From the NCBI GenBank assembly GCA_022376925.1, contig JAIOJX010000031.1:134868854-134932853 (forward strand): a stretch of 64,000 nt of DNA, in the 5' to 3' direction. The position numbers and the translations under genes were made by a program. The first letter of the stretch is position 1. Every line of letters starts with the position of its first letter. Shown here piece after piece: positions 11,701 through 25,200 of the stretch. The DNA comes from Tragulus kanchil (Eukaryota; Chordata; Mammalia; Artiodactyla; Tragulidae). Below the pieces are notes generated by a model. The model had not been told where the DNA came from and did not search any database. It saw only the letters and a list, made by a program, of their open reading frames with translations.

Positions 11701-13699
11701 TAAGGAATAAAATGAAAATTTAAAAATCCAGCAGTAACTCCAGCTTCAGACAAAATGTGAAAATAGTGTTTATGTTCTTCTGTCTCTTGCTGACTGTTCA
11801 GGAATTATCAGTCTTTTTCTTGCCTCTGGCAGTGGTTGGATCTGAAGATCTCTTTGACTGCTTGTTTATTTCGGCCTATTCTAGAACTAAAAGGCCCATC
11901 CAGGCTGGCCCTTGGAGTTTCTTAATCTAAATCCCTTTTCTTGCTGGGTGGAGCTAAATTCCCTCCCTGTAGCTTGACCAGCAGCCCTGCAGTTTGACCA
12001 GCAGCCAAACTACAGTAGGGAAAATGGCGTCTTTCTCACAAAGGATTTATTCCCACACGCTCTATGGAAAGCACTTCCACAATGATCCCAACCCTGCTAC
12101 AGGCCACTGTCAACCCCCGCCACCGCGGGAGATGCCAGATTACTCAGAGGTGAGTCTGGCTCAGTCTCATGCAGGATCGCTATTCCCTTCTCCTGGATCA
12201 CAGTGCGCACAGAGTTTCCAGTCCTCGGCGGCTCAGTGATCAGGTTAATGGTAACCTCCTCCAAAGGAAACTGAGTGCCATCCTTCCGAGGACTGCTTAA
12301 GGGCACTTCTAGCTCAAGGGGGCAGCTGGGCCCTCCAAAGCAGGTCTGGCTCAGTCCCTTGTGGATGTCACTGCTCCTTTCCCGGGTCTTGATCTGCAAC
12401 AGGCTTTGCGCCTTTGGCCCGCCCAGGCTCTCTGGCGGGTATGAGGTTTGACTTTTAAAAGTGCGATTGCGCCCTTCCTACCATCTTGATGCGATTTCTC
12501 CTTTGTTCTTCGATGTGGGGTATCCTCTCTGTGATCAGATCCAACCTCCTCCTGTCGATGGTTTCCCTCCTGATGAGTTTTGATATAATTTTGGGAGGGC
12601 GGAGCCTTTTGGCTGTAAACTTGAATATATTCAGTCTTACTGATAAGATTAGTAGCTTCAATAGAATTCACACCCACTCTCACACATCCAAAAAAAAAAA
12701 AACCAGCAGGGGTTGGGGGGTGCACTGAGTGGGTTTGGAAAAAAAAGGGGAAAAACATTGAAACAAAACAATATGATACAAAAATAAAAGCAATAAAAAA
12801 GAATAAGGAATAAAATGAAAATTTAAAAATCCAGCAGTAACTCCAGCTTCAGACAAAATGTGAAAATAGTGTTTATGTTCTTCTGTCTCTTGCTGACTGT
12901 TCAGGAATTATCAGTCTTTTTCTTGCCTCTGGCAGTGGTTGGATCTGAAGATCTCTTTGACTGCTTGTTTATTTCGGCCTATTCTAGAACTAAAAGGCCC
13001 ATCCAGGCTGGCCCTTGGAGTTTCTTAATCTAAATCCCTTTTCTTGCTGGGTGGAGCTAAATTCCCTCCCTGTAGCTTGACCAGCAGCCCTGCAGTTTGA
13101 CCAGCAGCCAAACTACAGTAGGGAAAATGGCGTCTTTCTCACAAAGGATTTATTCCCACACGCTCTATGGAAAGCACTTCCACAATGATCCCAACCCTGC
13201 TACAGGCCACTGTCAACCCCCGCCACCGCGGGAGATGCCAGATTACTCAGAGGTGAGTCTGGCTCAGTCTCATGCAGGATCGCTATTCCCTTCTCCTGGA
13301 TCACAGTGCGCACAGAGTTTCCAGTCCTCGGCGGCTCAGTGATCAGGTTAATGGTAACCTCCTCCAAAGGAAACTGAGTGCCATCCTTCCGAGGACTGCT
13401 TAAGGGCACTTCTAGCTCAAGGGGGCAGCTGGGCCCTCCAAAGCAGGTCTGGCTCAGTCCCTTGTGGATGTCACTGCTCCTTTCCCGGGTCTTGATCTGC
13501 AACAGGCTTTGCGCCTTTGGCCCGCCCAGGCTCTCTGGCGGGTATGAGGTTTGACTTTTAAAAGTGCGATTGCGCCCTTCCTACCATCTTGATGCGATTT
13601 CTCCTTTGTTCTTCGATGTGGGGTATCCTCTCTGTGATCAGATCCAACCTCCTCCTGTCGATGGTTTCCCTCCTGATGAGTTTTGATATAATTTTTTGG
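11495..13699. repeat. Assembly overlap 5
   Basis: Copy 1 11495-12596, copy 2 12614-13699. Offset 1119 then 1103 after a 16-base loss at the start of copy 2. Confidence 0.95.
11700..12596 (-). mobile_element. GC-rich repeat resembling ruminant L1 5' region
   Basis: On the minus strand, phrases such as aggagcagtgacatccacaa, actgagccagacctgc and tcaaacctcatacccgccag match what I recall of ruminant L1 5' sequence. Weak ORFs only. Together with 9713-10770 it may be one internally rearranged L1. It is repeated at 12803-13694. Confidence 0.45.
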
Positions 13700-13971
13700 G
13701 GAGGGGGCGGGCAGGCCACTTCTAATGGTCTTTCATTTACCTGTTTTCATCCGTCCATGTTATTTGGCCTGTGTGGGCCTCCCATCACAGTGGCCTCTGT
13801 TGTCGCAGAGCACCGGCTCTGGGCACATGCGCTCCAGAGCTCCGACTCGGTAATTGGATACATCAGTCCAGCTGCTCCGTGGCATATGGGATCTTCCCAG
13901 GCCAGGGATCGAACTGGCACCCCTTGCACTGCAAGGTGGTGTCCTTACCCACTCGACCACCAGGGAAGCCC
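13695..13971 (-). mobile_element. SINE, same tail family
   Basis: Perfect 16-bp flanking duplication agttttgatataattt at 13679-13694 and 13973-13988. Few mutations, so young. Confidence 0.85.
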
Positions 13972-13988
13972 TAGTTTTGATATAATTT

Positions 13989-15214
13989 AAAGGCAGCAAA
14001 AGGTGCATATTCACAGGGAAAGGGTATTTCCTCAATTGCAATAGGTTTTTAAACATCTCCTGTAATATTAAGAAACAAATGCAAATTATTACACATCAAA
14101 AATGTGAAAACAGTGATCGCATCTGACCCGTGTATGTATATATATTAAATCATATGCTAGAATGAAAACAGTGATCACATTTGACCTGTGTATGCATGTA
14201 TATTAAACCTTATGCTAGAAAACTAGAGAGAAGACATTTTTGAGCACAGATGGAACAGCTGAAATACTCACCACTACCAAATTTTGAGAGGTTATTTTCC
14301 TGTGGATTATTACAATAGAGTGCTCCAACGAAAAACTCTGCAAAGTCTCAACAATCAGAAAGGACCTTTTTGTTTATACTGAGGACTAAATAAGAGTAGA
14401 GGAAGAAATCCCATGTGAAGAATAAGCTGGTGGTCTGGCCCACAATTGATCAGGGAATGTTCTCCTGTGACTTCACCTACTCTTGGGAGCTGACGGTTTG
14501 GCAGCCAGGTTCTTTCTGGATTGCAGTGGTGAAGAATGGTTGGAAATGCAGGGTGGTTGAAAGAGGAGAAAAGGTAAGTAAACCTTGATTAAATCCTATT
14601 AACAAGCACTGTTCCCAGTGATCAGTGAGAACAAAAAATTCACTATTCCTTGATAAAGCAAAAGGATGGAAATTTGTAGGGTCTGTGCCTGGTTGGTTCC
14701 AAAGTTCTGACAAAGGGGCCAACAGAAGTCTAACTGAGACTAATGGGAAAGCATGACTCTTTCTAGTAAGTAACATTTTGGAAAAGAGTCCTGCCGTTGT
14801 TATTTTCCAGAGTTACAGAGTTAGATAGAAGTCCAACTTTGCTGCTATATAATGACACCGAGAAAAATTCAGAAGGGAATAACATGTCAGTTTTGAAAAT
14901 TTGGACATTAGAAGATCTAAATTAATAATTACAAGAATAATCTTTCAAGGATCCTCAGCATGCATGCTTTTGGATGGCACTGAAGGATCTTACATGTTTA
15001 TGTGACTGTGTTGTGTATACTCCTGTCATATCCAAGAGACATCTTTAAGTGGCACCCTTAAAAGGGAGGATTTCTGTCCTCTCTGGAGACAATATAATTC
15101 ATTCTTTCATTAGTATGCAGAAGATTCTAAGTCAAATTGACACCAAAATGGCTTTAAAAGAATCCTTAAAGCATGCAAACACTATTTGGATCGAATTACT
15201 CTTCTTCTTTTTTT
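13989..15214. other. Sequence without a gene
   Basis: AT-rich with no repeat I recognise. A short atgactctttctag phrase at 14752 vaguely recalls a KRAB-gene start exon but has no support. Confidence 0.5.
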
Positions 15215-15475
15215 AAATGTTGGCCTCTTATATTGGTTTTTTACTTACTTATTATCATCCACCTTTATTCTTTGGCCTGTGTAGGCCTCCCATTGCAGTA
15301 GCCTCTTGTTGCAGGGCACGGGCTTTGTGCACATGTTCTGCAGAGTACTGGCTCATCATTGGACACACTGGTCCAGCCACTCTGTGGCATGTGGGATCTT
15401 CCCCGGCCTGGGATCAAACTGGTGCCCCTTGCACCGCAAGGCGGACTCTACCCACCGGACTACCAGAGAAGCCCT
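15215..15475 (-). mobile_element. SINE, same tail family
   Basis: Flanked by aattactctt-like repeats. The assembly repeats it at 16307-16567. Confidence 0.75.
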
Positions 15476-15618
15476 CAAATTACTCTTTGAGTTTGCATCT
15501 GAGACATGAAAAGGGAAACTAGAAAATCCTTGTTGACTTTTCTGTGTTTTCATGCTGCATTCTCATGCGTCTCTGACTTTAGATGTGTGGTACTGTATAT
15601 ATTTGTGTGAATGGTGAA

Positions 15619-15805
15619 AAAGTGAAAGTCACTTAGTCATGTCTGACTCCTCGAGACCCCATGGACGAACCATGGGATTCTTCAGACGAGAATACTGGAG
15701 TGGGTAGCCATTCCATTCTCCAGGGGATCTTCCTTACCCAGGAATTGAATTGGGGTCTTTTACATTGCAGGTGAATTCTTCACCAGCTGAGCTACCAGGG
15801 AATAT
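15619..15805 (-). mobile_element. Bov-A2-type SINE
   Basis: Diverged copy with the gaaagtcacttagtcatgtc end. The assembly repeats it at 16711-16897. Confidence 0.7.
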
Positions 15806-17504
15806 TTGTGTGGCACAAAACTGTGTAAAACCTATGTGTGAAAAACTAAAGCATTCCTGAAATATATGAAAGTAGATGTAAACAAATGGAGAATCACATC
15901 ACATTCTTGGGTAGAAAAACTGTTTTATAAGAAGATGGTTGTCATTAAGACAATTTATAAACTTACTTTGTTCCCAATATAATGCTCAGTTCCTTAAAAA
16001 CAGCCATGTTATTGAGAAATCTTACAGAATAAAGAACAAGAATAACCATAAAAGAGAAATAATTTGTTATACTGAAGGATCTTACATGTTTATGTGACTG
16101 TGTTGTGTATACTCCTGTCATATCCAAGAGACATCTTTAAGTGGCACCCTTAAAAGGGAGGATTTCTGTCCTCTCTGGAGACAATATAATTCATTCTTTC
16201 ATTAGTATGCAGAAGATTCTAAGTCAAATTGACACCAAAATGGCTTTAAAAGAATCCTTAAAGCATGCAAACACTATTTGGATCGAATTACTCTTCTTCT
16301 TTTTTTAAATGTTGGCCTCTTATATTGGTTTTTTACTTACTTATTATCATCCACCTTTATTCTTTGGCCTGTGTAGGCCTCCCATTGCAGTAGCCTCTTG
16401 TTGCAGGGCACGGGCTTTGTGCACATGTTCTGCAGAGTACTGGCTCATCATTGGACACACTGGTCCAGCCACTCTGTGGCATGTGGGATCTTCCCCGGCC
16501 TGGGATCAAACTGGTGCCCCTTGCACCGCAAGGCGGACTCTACCCACCGGACTACCAGAGAAGCCCTCAAATTACTCTTTGAGTTTGCATCTGAGACATG
16601 AAAAGGGAAACTAGAAAATCCTTGTTGACTTTTCTGTGTTTTCATGCTGCATTCTCATGCGTCTCTGACTTTAGATGTGTGGTACTGTATATATTTGTGT
16701 GAATGGTGAAAAAGTGAAAGTCACTTAGTCATGTCTGACTCCTCGAGACCCCATGGACGAACCATGGGATTCTTCAGACGAGAATACTGGAGTGGGTAGC
16801 CATTCCATTCTCCAGGGGATCTTCCTTACCCAGGAATTGAATTGGGGTCTTTTACATTGCAGGTGAATTCTTCACCAGCTGAGCTACCAGGGAATATTTG
16901 TGTGGCACAAAACTGTGTAAAACCTATGTGTGAAAAACTAAAGCATTCCTGAAATATATGAAAGTAGATGTAAACAAATGGAGAATCACATCACATTCTT
17001 GGGTAGAAAAACTGTTTTATAAGAAGATGGTTGTCATTAAGACAATTTATAAACTTACTTTGTTCCCAATATAATGCTCAGTTCCTTAAAAACAGCCATG
17101 TTATTGAGAAATCTTACAGAATAAAGAACAAGAATAACCATAAAAGAGAAATAAAGTGTTAGTTCATACATGCATGTCTTAATTCATGATTGATAGATCA
17201 ACGAAGGCAAAAAGTCAGAATACGCCAAAGTGCATATGAAATGTTAGGAAGTTGCAAAACCTACAATAGAGATAAATAGTCAGGAAATGGAAATTCCTAT
17301 CACAATGACAGGAATAATAAATGGTCTTATTAGTTACATCCTATAGCCAGATAATAGTATGTGGTTGAGTTATGTAATAAGGTATGGTTCTGAAGCACCT
17401 ATGTAGACACTTTCTTGTTCACCGTCTCCATAGGAATTGCTCAATGATGGATGTGGGGTTGAAAATTTTCCTCAGTGATTGAAAAAAATATATAAATCAG
17501 ATAT

Positions 17505-17637
17505 GCCAAGTCTCTACTGCAGCAGGTGGGATCTTTAGTTATGTCACGTGGAGTCTAGTTCTCTGACCAGGGATCTAACGTAGGTCCCCTACATTGGGAG
17601 TCTATAGTGTTAGCCACTGGACCACCAGGGAAGTCCC
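17505..17637 (-). mobile_element. CHR-type SINE
   Basis: Head at 17637 (accaccagggaagtccc). The assembly repeats it at 18695-18827. Confidence 0.65.
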
Positions 17638-17689
17638 TCCTCAATGATTTATTTTTTTGTTTGTTTTTATATTCTTTTTTTTTCCTTTT

Positions 17690-17947
17690 TTCTTTTTTTG
17701 GCCACTTCTATTGATCTTTCATTTATCTATTTCGATCCATCTTTGTTCCTTGACCTGTGTGGTCCTCCCATCGCAGTGGCCTCTCTTGTTGCAGAGCACT
17801 GCCTCTAGGAGCATGTGCTTCAGAGCTCTGGCTCTGGTAATTGGACACATCAGTCCAGCTGCACGTGGGATCTTCTCAGCCAAGGATGGCACTGGCGCCC
17901 CTTGCACTGCAAGGCGGTGTCCTTACCTACTGGACCACCAGGAAGCC
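17690..17947 (-). mobile_element. SINE, same tail family
   Basis: Full body with the gccacttctattgatctttcatt tail end. The assembly repeats it at 18880-19137. Confidence 0.75.
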
Positions 17948-18059
17948 CCTTCAGTGATTTTGATGCCTCCAAGTGAATGGGGAACAGAAGTGAAAATTAC
18001 TCTATTGGGTAGTCAATATAAATCGCCACATACACTCAGCCCATTTTTCACTTCGTGTT

Positions 18060-20240
18060 ACTGAAATCGCAAGTCCAGGTGCCTGACGCAGAGTGAGGCT
18101 CGTCAATACTAAACATTAGAGTTTAGAACGGAAAAAAGTTTATTATAGATTCTACAAAGAGATGGCTGGCTCATGCCCAAAGAATCCCAAAGTTACTAAA
18201 AACTTTCGGCAAAGTCGTCGTAAAAGCAAAAGGTGAAGGATGGGTGTGGTTAGTTGTGCAGATTTCTCTGTGAGGTCCTCTGTTCTTGAGATCCGCTACC
18301 AGATGAATATATTCTCTCTCCTGGCAAGGAAGGGCAACGTCCCAAGGCACAACTTTCACCCTCCAAGGTCTCAGTGCTAAGAGGACACAGCTCTCGATTT
18401 GGAGCTCCTTAAGGACCAAGTTCCCACGTCCTGCCCAGCTGTCATCCTTGAAAGGAGCCAGACCCCTGGCCCTCAGTCTCCTTAGACCACCACTCATGCA
18501 GACCTGTAGACGGCCGCTGCTGTTGGTCGCAGAGACAGGGGTGGGGGAGACGCTTCGCACTGCCTCGAGGCCTGGGCCGAGACTAGGCCTGGATCCCTGC
18601 AGCATACAGTCCCCAGGCTGCTTCCGGGACCCTACAACTCACCCATCCACTGGGCTTTTCCTCAGTGATTGAAAAAAATATATAAATCAGATATGCCAAG
18701 TCTCTACTGCAGCAGGTGGGATCTTTAGTTATGTCACGTGGAGTCTAGTTCTCTGACCAGGGATCTAACGTAGGTCCCCTACATTGGGAGTCTATAGTGT
18801 TAGCCACTGGACCACCAGGGAAGTCCCTCCTCAATGATTTATTTTTTTGTTTGTTTTTATATTCTTTTTTTTTCCTTTTTTCTTTTTTTGGCCACTTCTA
18901 TTGATCTTTCATTTATCTATTTCGATCCATCTTTGTTCCTTGACCTGTGTGGTCCTCCCATCGCAGTGGCCTCTCTTGTTGCAGAGCACTGCCTCTAGGA
19001 GCATGTGCTTCAGAGCTCTGGCTCTGGTAATTGGACACATCAGTCCAGCTGCACGTGGGATCTTCTCAGCCAAGGATGGCACTGGCGCCCCTTGCACTGC
19101 AAGGCGGTGTCCTTACCTACTGGACCACCAGGAAGCCCCTTCAGTGATTTTGATGCCTCCAAGTGAATGGGGAACAGAAGTGAAAATTACTCTATTGGGT
19201 AGTCAATATAAATCGCCACATACACTCAGCCCATTTTTCACTTCGTGTTACTGAAATCGCAAGTCCAGGTGCCTGACGCAGAGTGAGGCTCGTCAATACT
19301 AAACATTAGAGTTTAGAACGGAAAAAAGTTTATTATAGATTCTACAAAGAGATGGCTGGCTCATGCCCAAAGAATCCCAAAGTTACTAAAAACTTTCGGC
19401 AAAGTCGTCGTAAAAGCAAAAGGTGAAGGATGGGTGTGGTTAGTTGTGCAGATTTCTCTGTGAGGTCCTCTGTTCTTGAGATCCGCTACCAGATGAATAT
19501 ATTCTCTCTCCTGGCAAGGAAGGGCAACGTCCCAAGGCACAACTTTCACCCTCCAAGGTCTCAGTGCTAAGAGGACACAGCTCTCGATTTGGAGCTCCTT
19601 AAGGACCAAGTTCCCACGTCCTGCCCAGCTGTCATCCTTGAAAGGAGCCAGACCCCTGGCCCTCAGTCTCCTTAGACCACCACTCATGCAGACCTGTAGA
19701 CGGCCGCTGCTGTTAGGTCGCAGAGACAGGGGTGGGGGAGACACTTCCCACTGCCTCGAGGCCTGGGCCGAGACTGGTGGCGGCCCTCGCGAGGGCTCTG
19801 GATCCCTGCAGCATACAGTCCCCAGGCTGCTTCCGGGACCCTACAACTCACCCATCCACTGGCCCCAGGCTGGGGTAGCCAGAGGGCCTCCAGGAGCAGG
19901 CCAGAATCGCGTCTTGCCTCCCTCTCCACCTGATGACCACACCAAAGACCCTGGACTGAATCACTGCCCCAGTGGCTCCTCACTGACCTAGGCTGGTGGT
20001 TAGGGCCCGCTGTGGTGCTGGCCCATAACTGAGCAGAACAACTAACGGTTGCTTGCTTACAGTGGCTGCCCGTCGGCGGGGCCCCCCAGAGGCTCCAAAA
20101 CAGTGGCTGGGAAGACTTGTTGCATGGGAACAGGGTGCAGAGTAATGAGGCACAGCAAGGCTTCCAGCTAAGGGTTGTGCCCTTCCAGCCGTTACGCTAT
20201 CACACTCCAGTTTTCATCACCTATGCTAGAACTCCGCCTT
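18060..20240 (-). other. LTR-like unclassified sequence
   Basis: The minus strand carries an ataataaac poly(A)-like signal near 18138-18146 and a GC-rich stretch upstream, as in an LTR. No clear TG..CA ends and no retroviral coding sequence. The first copy is 18060-18653 and the second, longer, 19250-20240. Confidence 0.35.
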
Positions 20241-20379
20241 TTGTTTTTAAGATTTACCTATATATTTTTGGCTGTGGGGCCGGCCTTAATGCTTTCTCTG
20301 GCTTAAGTGCGCCCCACTTTCACTTCAGACGTACTTGTTGCCTGGGGGCGTCTGGATCGTCCCTGGTTGAACCCCGCCC

Positions 20380-21095
20380 ACAAGCTCGAGCCCCGCCCGC
20401 AGCTCCCAGCGCTCCCTGCGCCCTGCCGCGCAGAGCACCATGGTCGTGGCTCTACAGGAGGTTTTCACGTGACCCGGCCTCAACTCTCCGCTCCCAGTAG
20501 AGGTGAGCTGGGTCCAACGGACACCCGACGCTTTCAAAGAATCCAGAATAGAGCCTCAGGGCCTGTTCCGAGAAGAAAGACCCGCCTCTCCCGGGGCAGG
20601 TTCGTCGGTGAGGCGGTGCCTGCGGCCCGCACCTCGCCAAAGGCAGGACTTCTGGCCACGCCCACCCACCCGGCCCCACCCGGCGCACGCGCGCGCAAGC
20701 GCAGGCGTGGCAGTGGGTGCCGCGTTCACCCTCGACCCGTGGCTAGTGCACCTCGGCGCTTCGATCCTGAACCAGCTGCGGTATCCAGGCTTCAGGCCCC
20801 GCTTCCCGACCCCCGGGCTTCGAGCGGCTCCCGGTGAGTGAAAATGCTCTTGCTCGCGCTCTGAATTCGCCTCTTGCGGAGTCGCCCGAAGACTCGGTTC
20901 GGGTCTTGGGAGTTCGGTCACGCTTTAAATTCCTCTGAGGCAGGTACCGGCGCCAACGCGTGCGGACACGGACCTCTCCCCAGTGACGCGTTCCCGCCTT
21001 GGCTCCCGTCCTCAAACCGGTGTCCCCCTCCCGGCCCCCGGCTCGACCCAGCGCCCCTCGGTACCGTTGCCGTCACCCGCGTGCTTCTGTGACAT
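20380..21095. promoter_or_regulatory. CpG-rich block 1 (candidate promoter)
   Basis: Many CpG, including gcgcacgcgcgcgcaagcgc near 20681-20701, in an otherwise AT-rich window. No exon or KRAB domain can be assigned on either strand. Several long ORFs here are by-products of GC content. Present once. Confidence 0.55.
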
Positions 21096-21103
21096 GACGG
21101 TGG

Positions 21104-21330
21104 ATGTATCTTTTTTTTTTTTTTAATTGGGGTATATTTGTTTTACAGTGTTGCATTAGCTTGTACAGCGAGGTTATTGCTATACGTTTTTACAGAGCCC
21201 TGGATAGATCTTCCCGCTTGTTGAACCTTCATCTCAGAAGCACTGGCTGTATTCTAAACACCCAAATTGTTTTCCCGCTAAATTTCATGGTTCACATTGT
21301 AAGGTTTATGCATTGGCTCTGTACTTGAGT
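21104..21330 (-). mobile_element. L1-type 3' end fragment
   Basis: T run at 21109-21124, then the aattggggtatatttg...acagtgttgcatt pattern common to L1 3' ends in ruminants. It lies at the edge of a CpG-rich block. Confidence 0.5.
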
Positions 21331-22079
21331 TCTGTCTTGGAGCTTTGCTCTGACGTCTGGCCGATGACTCTACTGTGCACGTGGTAAGGCTGTTGAGCAT
21401 CTTTCGACCCTCCGAACCAGGCTTAACCAGTTTGATTATTCAGTAGCGTCTTTCTTTCCTCTAGTGGCCCGCTCTTTCGTGCGCTCTGAACTATAGCGTC
21501 GGCAGAGGGAACTTGTCCCCTCAGGTCCGCTCTGCGCAGTTGCTGAAGGATGGGCTGGACTTGTTACCCACCTGGGTTCTTGGAGTCTTCAATCAGTAGA
21601 AATTGGTAACAGGCCAGGCGAGGAATTCACACGCTTTGTTGGAACTCGCGTTGCAGAGTTCGCCTCTCCCAAGGCTGGGTGAGCTGGTCTCTTACATAAG
21701 GTGCAGGTGGGGGCAGAGTAGGAACGCATGCGGGGAGTCTGCCCAGCTGGTCGGCCCACCCCCTTGGTGGTGCTGTGGGCCGGGGGATCATGTTCAGTAC
21801 CCTGTTTTTGGTTTCCTCTCCTCAAAAGTGGCAGTTGGGTTTTGGTCTTTTTCTGTCTTATTCATAATTTGCCCCAGCTGTGTGCATGTGCAGTTACTTT
21901 TAATACCTTATGGTTTCTTTGTTTTTTAAATTTAAAAATATAATTTATATATTTTTATTTAGCTATTTTTGGCTGCTGCACTGGGTCTTCCTTACTGCTC
22001 AGCTTTTTTTCTGCTTTCAGGAAGCAGGGGGGTACTGTCTGCCGTGCACGAGAGGTTGGAAAAATCTCAGTAAAATAAT

Positions 22080-25000
22080 TTAATACAGAATTGGACAAAT
22101 ATAGCTGCTGATGTGGAAAACACTGTAAGGGGTCTACCTAAAATTAAGCGGAGTCATTTTTTGTCCCAGGTGTCCTCTCCCCTGACCTCTTCTCCACACC
22201 AGGGGAATGAAAGGGGGTGACCTGCAACTGAGTGACTCAAGCCATTGCCTGCCCTCGCCCCCGCTGAATAAAAACTGCAAAACAAAAATTGCAGAAATGT
22301 TAGTTATTTTCTCATACAAATAATTACAACATGCACAAGCCTGATACATAGGTGTTTTCCAGTTCTCATGTTCATCTGTATAATTTAAACAAATTTTAAA
22401 TGTATCAGATTCTAAAGACACCACTCATATATCACAATTTAGTCATCTATTTCCAAACAGCTTAACGCCCTCCTGCATCCATTTTCCCCCACCGCCCTCA
22501 CTACAGTGGGTTACCATTTCATTCTGTTTATCTGTCTTCCTATTCTATCTCTGATTAGGTCCAAGATGGCCAGATATTTGACTTGCAATAGACCTTGCAC
22601 CTCATTATATGCTCATTGTAATGTACTACTACATGGTATGGGCATAGGCACTATGACAGTTCTGAGGCCAGCGATCAAAGGACAGAAGGTGGAGGGTGGC
22701 CAAGTTCCTGGAAACTCCACCTCTGCCTGAAATAGCTTAAATAATTCTTCCACACATTAGACTGTGACATTACTCAGCCCCTAAAAACTAACCACCCCAC
22801 ATTTCGGGATTGGTTTCACCTTCTGAGACAGGGATGAAGCACTTCACACACGGAATTGGGGGAGAAGATAAGAGTTGGAATCATGGCAGGGCCTCTTGGT
22901 GCTGGGAAAGAGGACTTGTGCGTGACAAGAAGATCTAAGGAAGAGAGTAGGAAAGAAGTATCACCGTGGGGTGCCAGCGAGTGAAGAGCAAGGAAGTGTA
23001 AGGGGAAAGTGAAACCGCACACCTCCAATGTGGACTGGAACCCACTGTCTTTTAATTACAATCGTACACTTGATCTCATACACTTGGTTTCAGGACTTAA
23101 TGATGCTCAGGTTCTTTGCATGGAAATGCAGAGGGAACTCAGCAACAAAGTGATAGGTAAGAAGTAGATTTTTTTTTTATTAAGCGTTTTATTGTATTAG
23201 GTGTTTTGTGCTGTAATTATAGTTCTATGTATTAGTCAAGACCCCCCAAAAGAATGAGAGTACACTCTTGAATTAGGGATAAGTGGCAGGTTTTCCACAA
23301 GACTGCTCATGACAGTGGGGGTAAGCAGAGGGAACCCCAAGAGACTGTGCAGGAAGAGCACTTATGTGGCCAGAGACTAATAAGGGAAGCAGCTCCAAAG
23401 TCCCCAGACAAGCATTGTTCAGGAGAAGAGCAGAGATTACAGCCCAGGTGACCGCATACATAGGTGTTTTCCAGTTCTCATGTTCATCTTTTTAAAGACA
23501 CTAAGCCCCTCATATATCACAATTTAGTCATCTATTTCCAAACAGCTTAACGCCTCCTGCATCCATTTTCCCCACCGCCTCACTACAGTGGGTTACCATT
23601 TCATTCTGTTTATCTGTCTTCCTATTCTATCTCTGATTAGGTCCAAGATGGCCAGATATTTGACTTGCAATAGACCTTGCACCTCATTATATGCTCATTG
23701 TAATGTACTACTACATGGTATGGGCATAGGCACTATGACAGTTCTGAGGCCAGCGATCAAAGGACAGAAGGTGGAGGGTGGCCAAGTTCCTGGAAACTCC
23801 ACCTCTGCCTGAAATAGCTTAAATAATTCTTCCACACATTAGACTGTGACATTACTCAGCCCCTAAAAACTAACCACCCCACATTTCGGGATTGGTTTCA
23901 CCTTCTGAGACAGGGATGAAGCACTTCACACACGGAATTGGGGGAGAAGATAAGAGTTGGAATCATGGCAGGGCCTCTTGGTGCTGGGAAAGAGGACTTG
24001 TGCGTGACAAGAAGATCTAAGGAAGAGAGTAGGAAAGAAGTATCACCGTGGGGTGCCAGCGAGTGAAGAGCAAGGAAGTGTAAGGGGAAAGTGAAACCGC
24101 ACACCTCCAATGTGGACTGGAACCCACTGTCTTTTAATTACAATCGTACACTTGATCTCATACACTTGGTTTCAGGACTTAATGATGCTCAGGTTCTTTG
24201 CATGGAAATGCAGAGGGAACTCAGCAACAAAGTGATAGGTAAGAAGTAGATTTTTTTTTTATTAAGCGTTTTATTGTATTAGGTGTTTTGTGCTGTAATT
24301 ATAGTTCTATGTATTAGTCAAGACCCCCCAAAAGAATGAGAGTACACTCTTGAATTAGGGATAAGTGGCAGGTTTTCCACAAGACTGCTCATGACAGTGG
24401 GGGTAAGCAGAGGGAACCCCAAGAGACTGTGCAGGAAGAGCACTTATGTGGCCAGAGACTAATAAGGGAAGCAGCTCCAAAGTCCCCAGACAAGCATTGT
24501 TCAGGAGAAGAGCAGAGATTACAGCCCAGGTGACCGCATGTCCATTCTCTTTGTTTTCCCTGGTTGTGAGTTTTACCTTCAGACCAATGCCTTATTTCAG
24601 CTCAGGATTTCTTCAAAACTTGCCCTCTGAGTTCCAGCCTCACTGTACACAGTCTCGGTCCTCTTCCAGGTTACATTCTAATTGGAGACATTTCTGCCCA
24701 GAAAGTTCACCACTGTCTTCTGCTGGCCCCCAATGCTAACTTCTGGCCGTTTGGCTGAAATGGACAGGGCTCCTGGCACATACTCCCCATCACAGCCCAG
24801 AGTAGGGGAGGGCATCGGAGATTAAAATGCATCTTTGAAATCTGAGGAGATGGAGTGGCAGGTTTGCAGGAAACTGGAATAGAGATGGAGAGGAAAATTC
24901 TTAGGTGCTTAAAAATGGAGGATAACATCATTAGAAGACTATGACAAAGAAAAATGGTAAAAGAAAAGCCATAAATTTAGTGGGGAGACTCAGCATCACA

Positions 25001-25200
25001 GCCTTGAGGCTCTTCTGCATCCAGACTCGTCTTTCTCTAGCTCACTCTTCAGAAGCTCTCATCCTGACTCACGGACTTAAATTCCTTCTGCATGGAGCTG
25101 TCTCTGCAGTTTCTACTTTTGTCGCAGACCTGAACTCTGAATTGCTCAATATTACTCTGCCTTTTTCACGTCTCTAGAAGTAAGTAGATTTATTGAGACA
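22080..25200. other. No gene seen; possible LTR-like sequence
   Basis: Moderate GC. Phrases near 22790-22870 (cccacatttcgggattggtttcacc, gagacagggatgaagcac) read like ERV LTR sequence, but I cannot classify them. Contains overlap 22344-24537. Confidence 0.35.
22344..24537. repeat. Assembly overlap 8
   Basis: Copy 1 22344-23455, copy 2 23456-24537. Offset 1112 then about 1082; about 30 bases lost early in copy 2. Confidence 0.95.

Larger units (their letters stand above)
14980..17154. repeat. Assembly overlap 6
   Basis: Copy 1 14980-16062, copy 2 16072-17154. Offset 1092. Contains two SINEs. Confidence 0.95.
17466..19862. repeat. Assembly overlap 7
   Basis: Copy 1 17466-18653, copy 2 18656-19862. 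Offset 1190. Copy 1 has lost about 20 bases near its end (18590-18597). Confidence 0.95.

Noticed and set aside
12580..12613. An empty (pre-insertion) site for the SINE at 13695
   Set aside because: Copy 1 ends in gggagggcgg, which is already SINE tail, so the SINE is present but cut by the join.
14752..14770. Plus-strand atgactctttctag as a decayed M-A-L-S-Q exon
   Set aside because: Too short a match, no acceptor or KRAB exon nearby.
20307..21092. Overlapping GC-rich ORFs of up to 176 codons
   Set aside because: Low stop density in a CpG-rich block; all frames are open and none has a recognisable domain.
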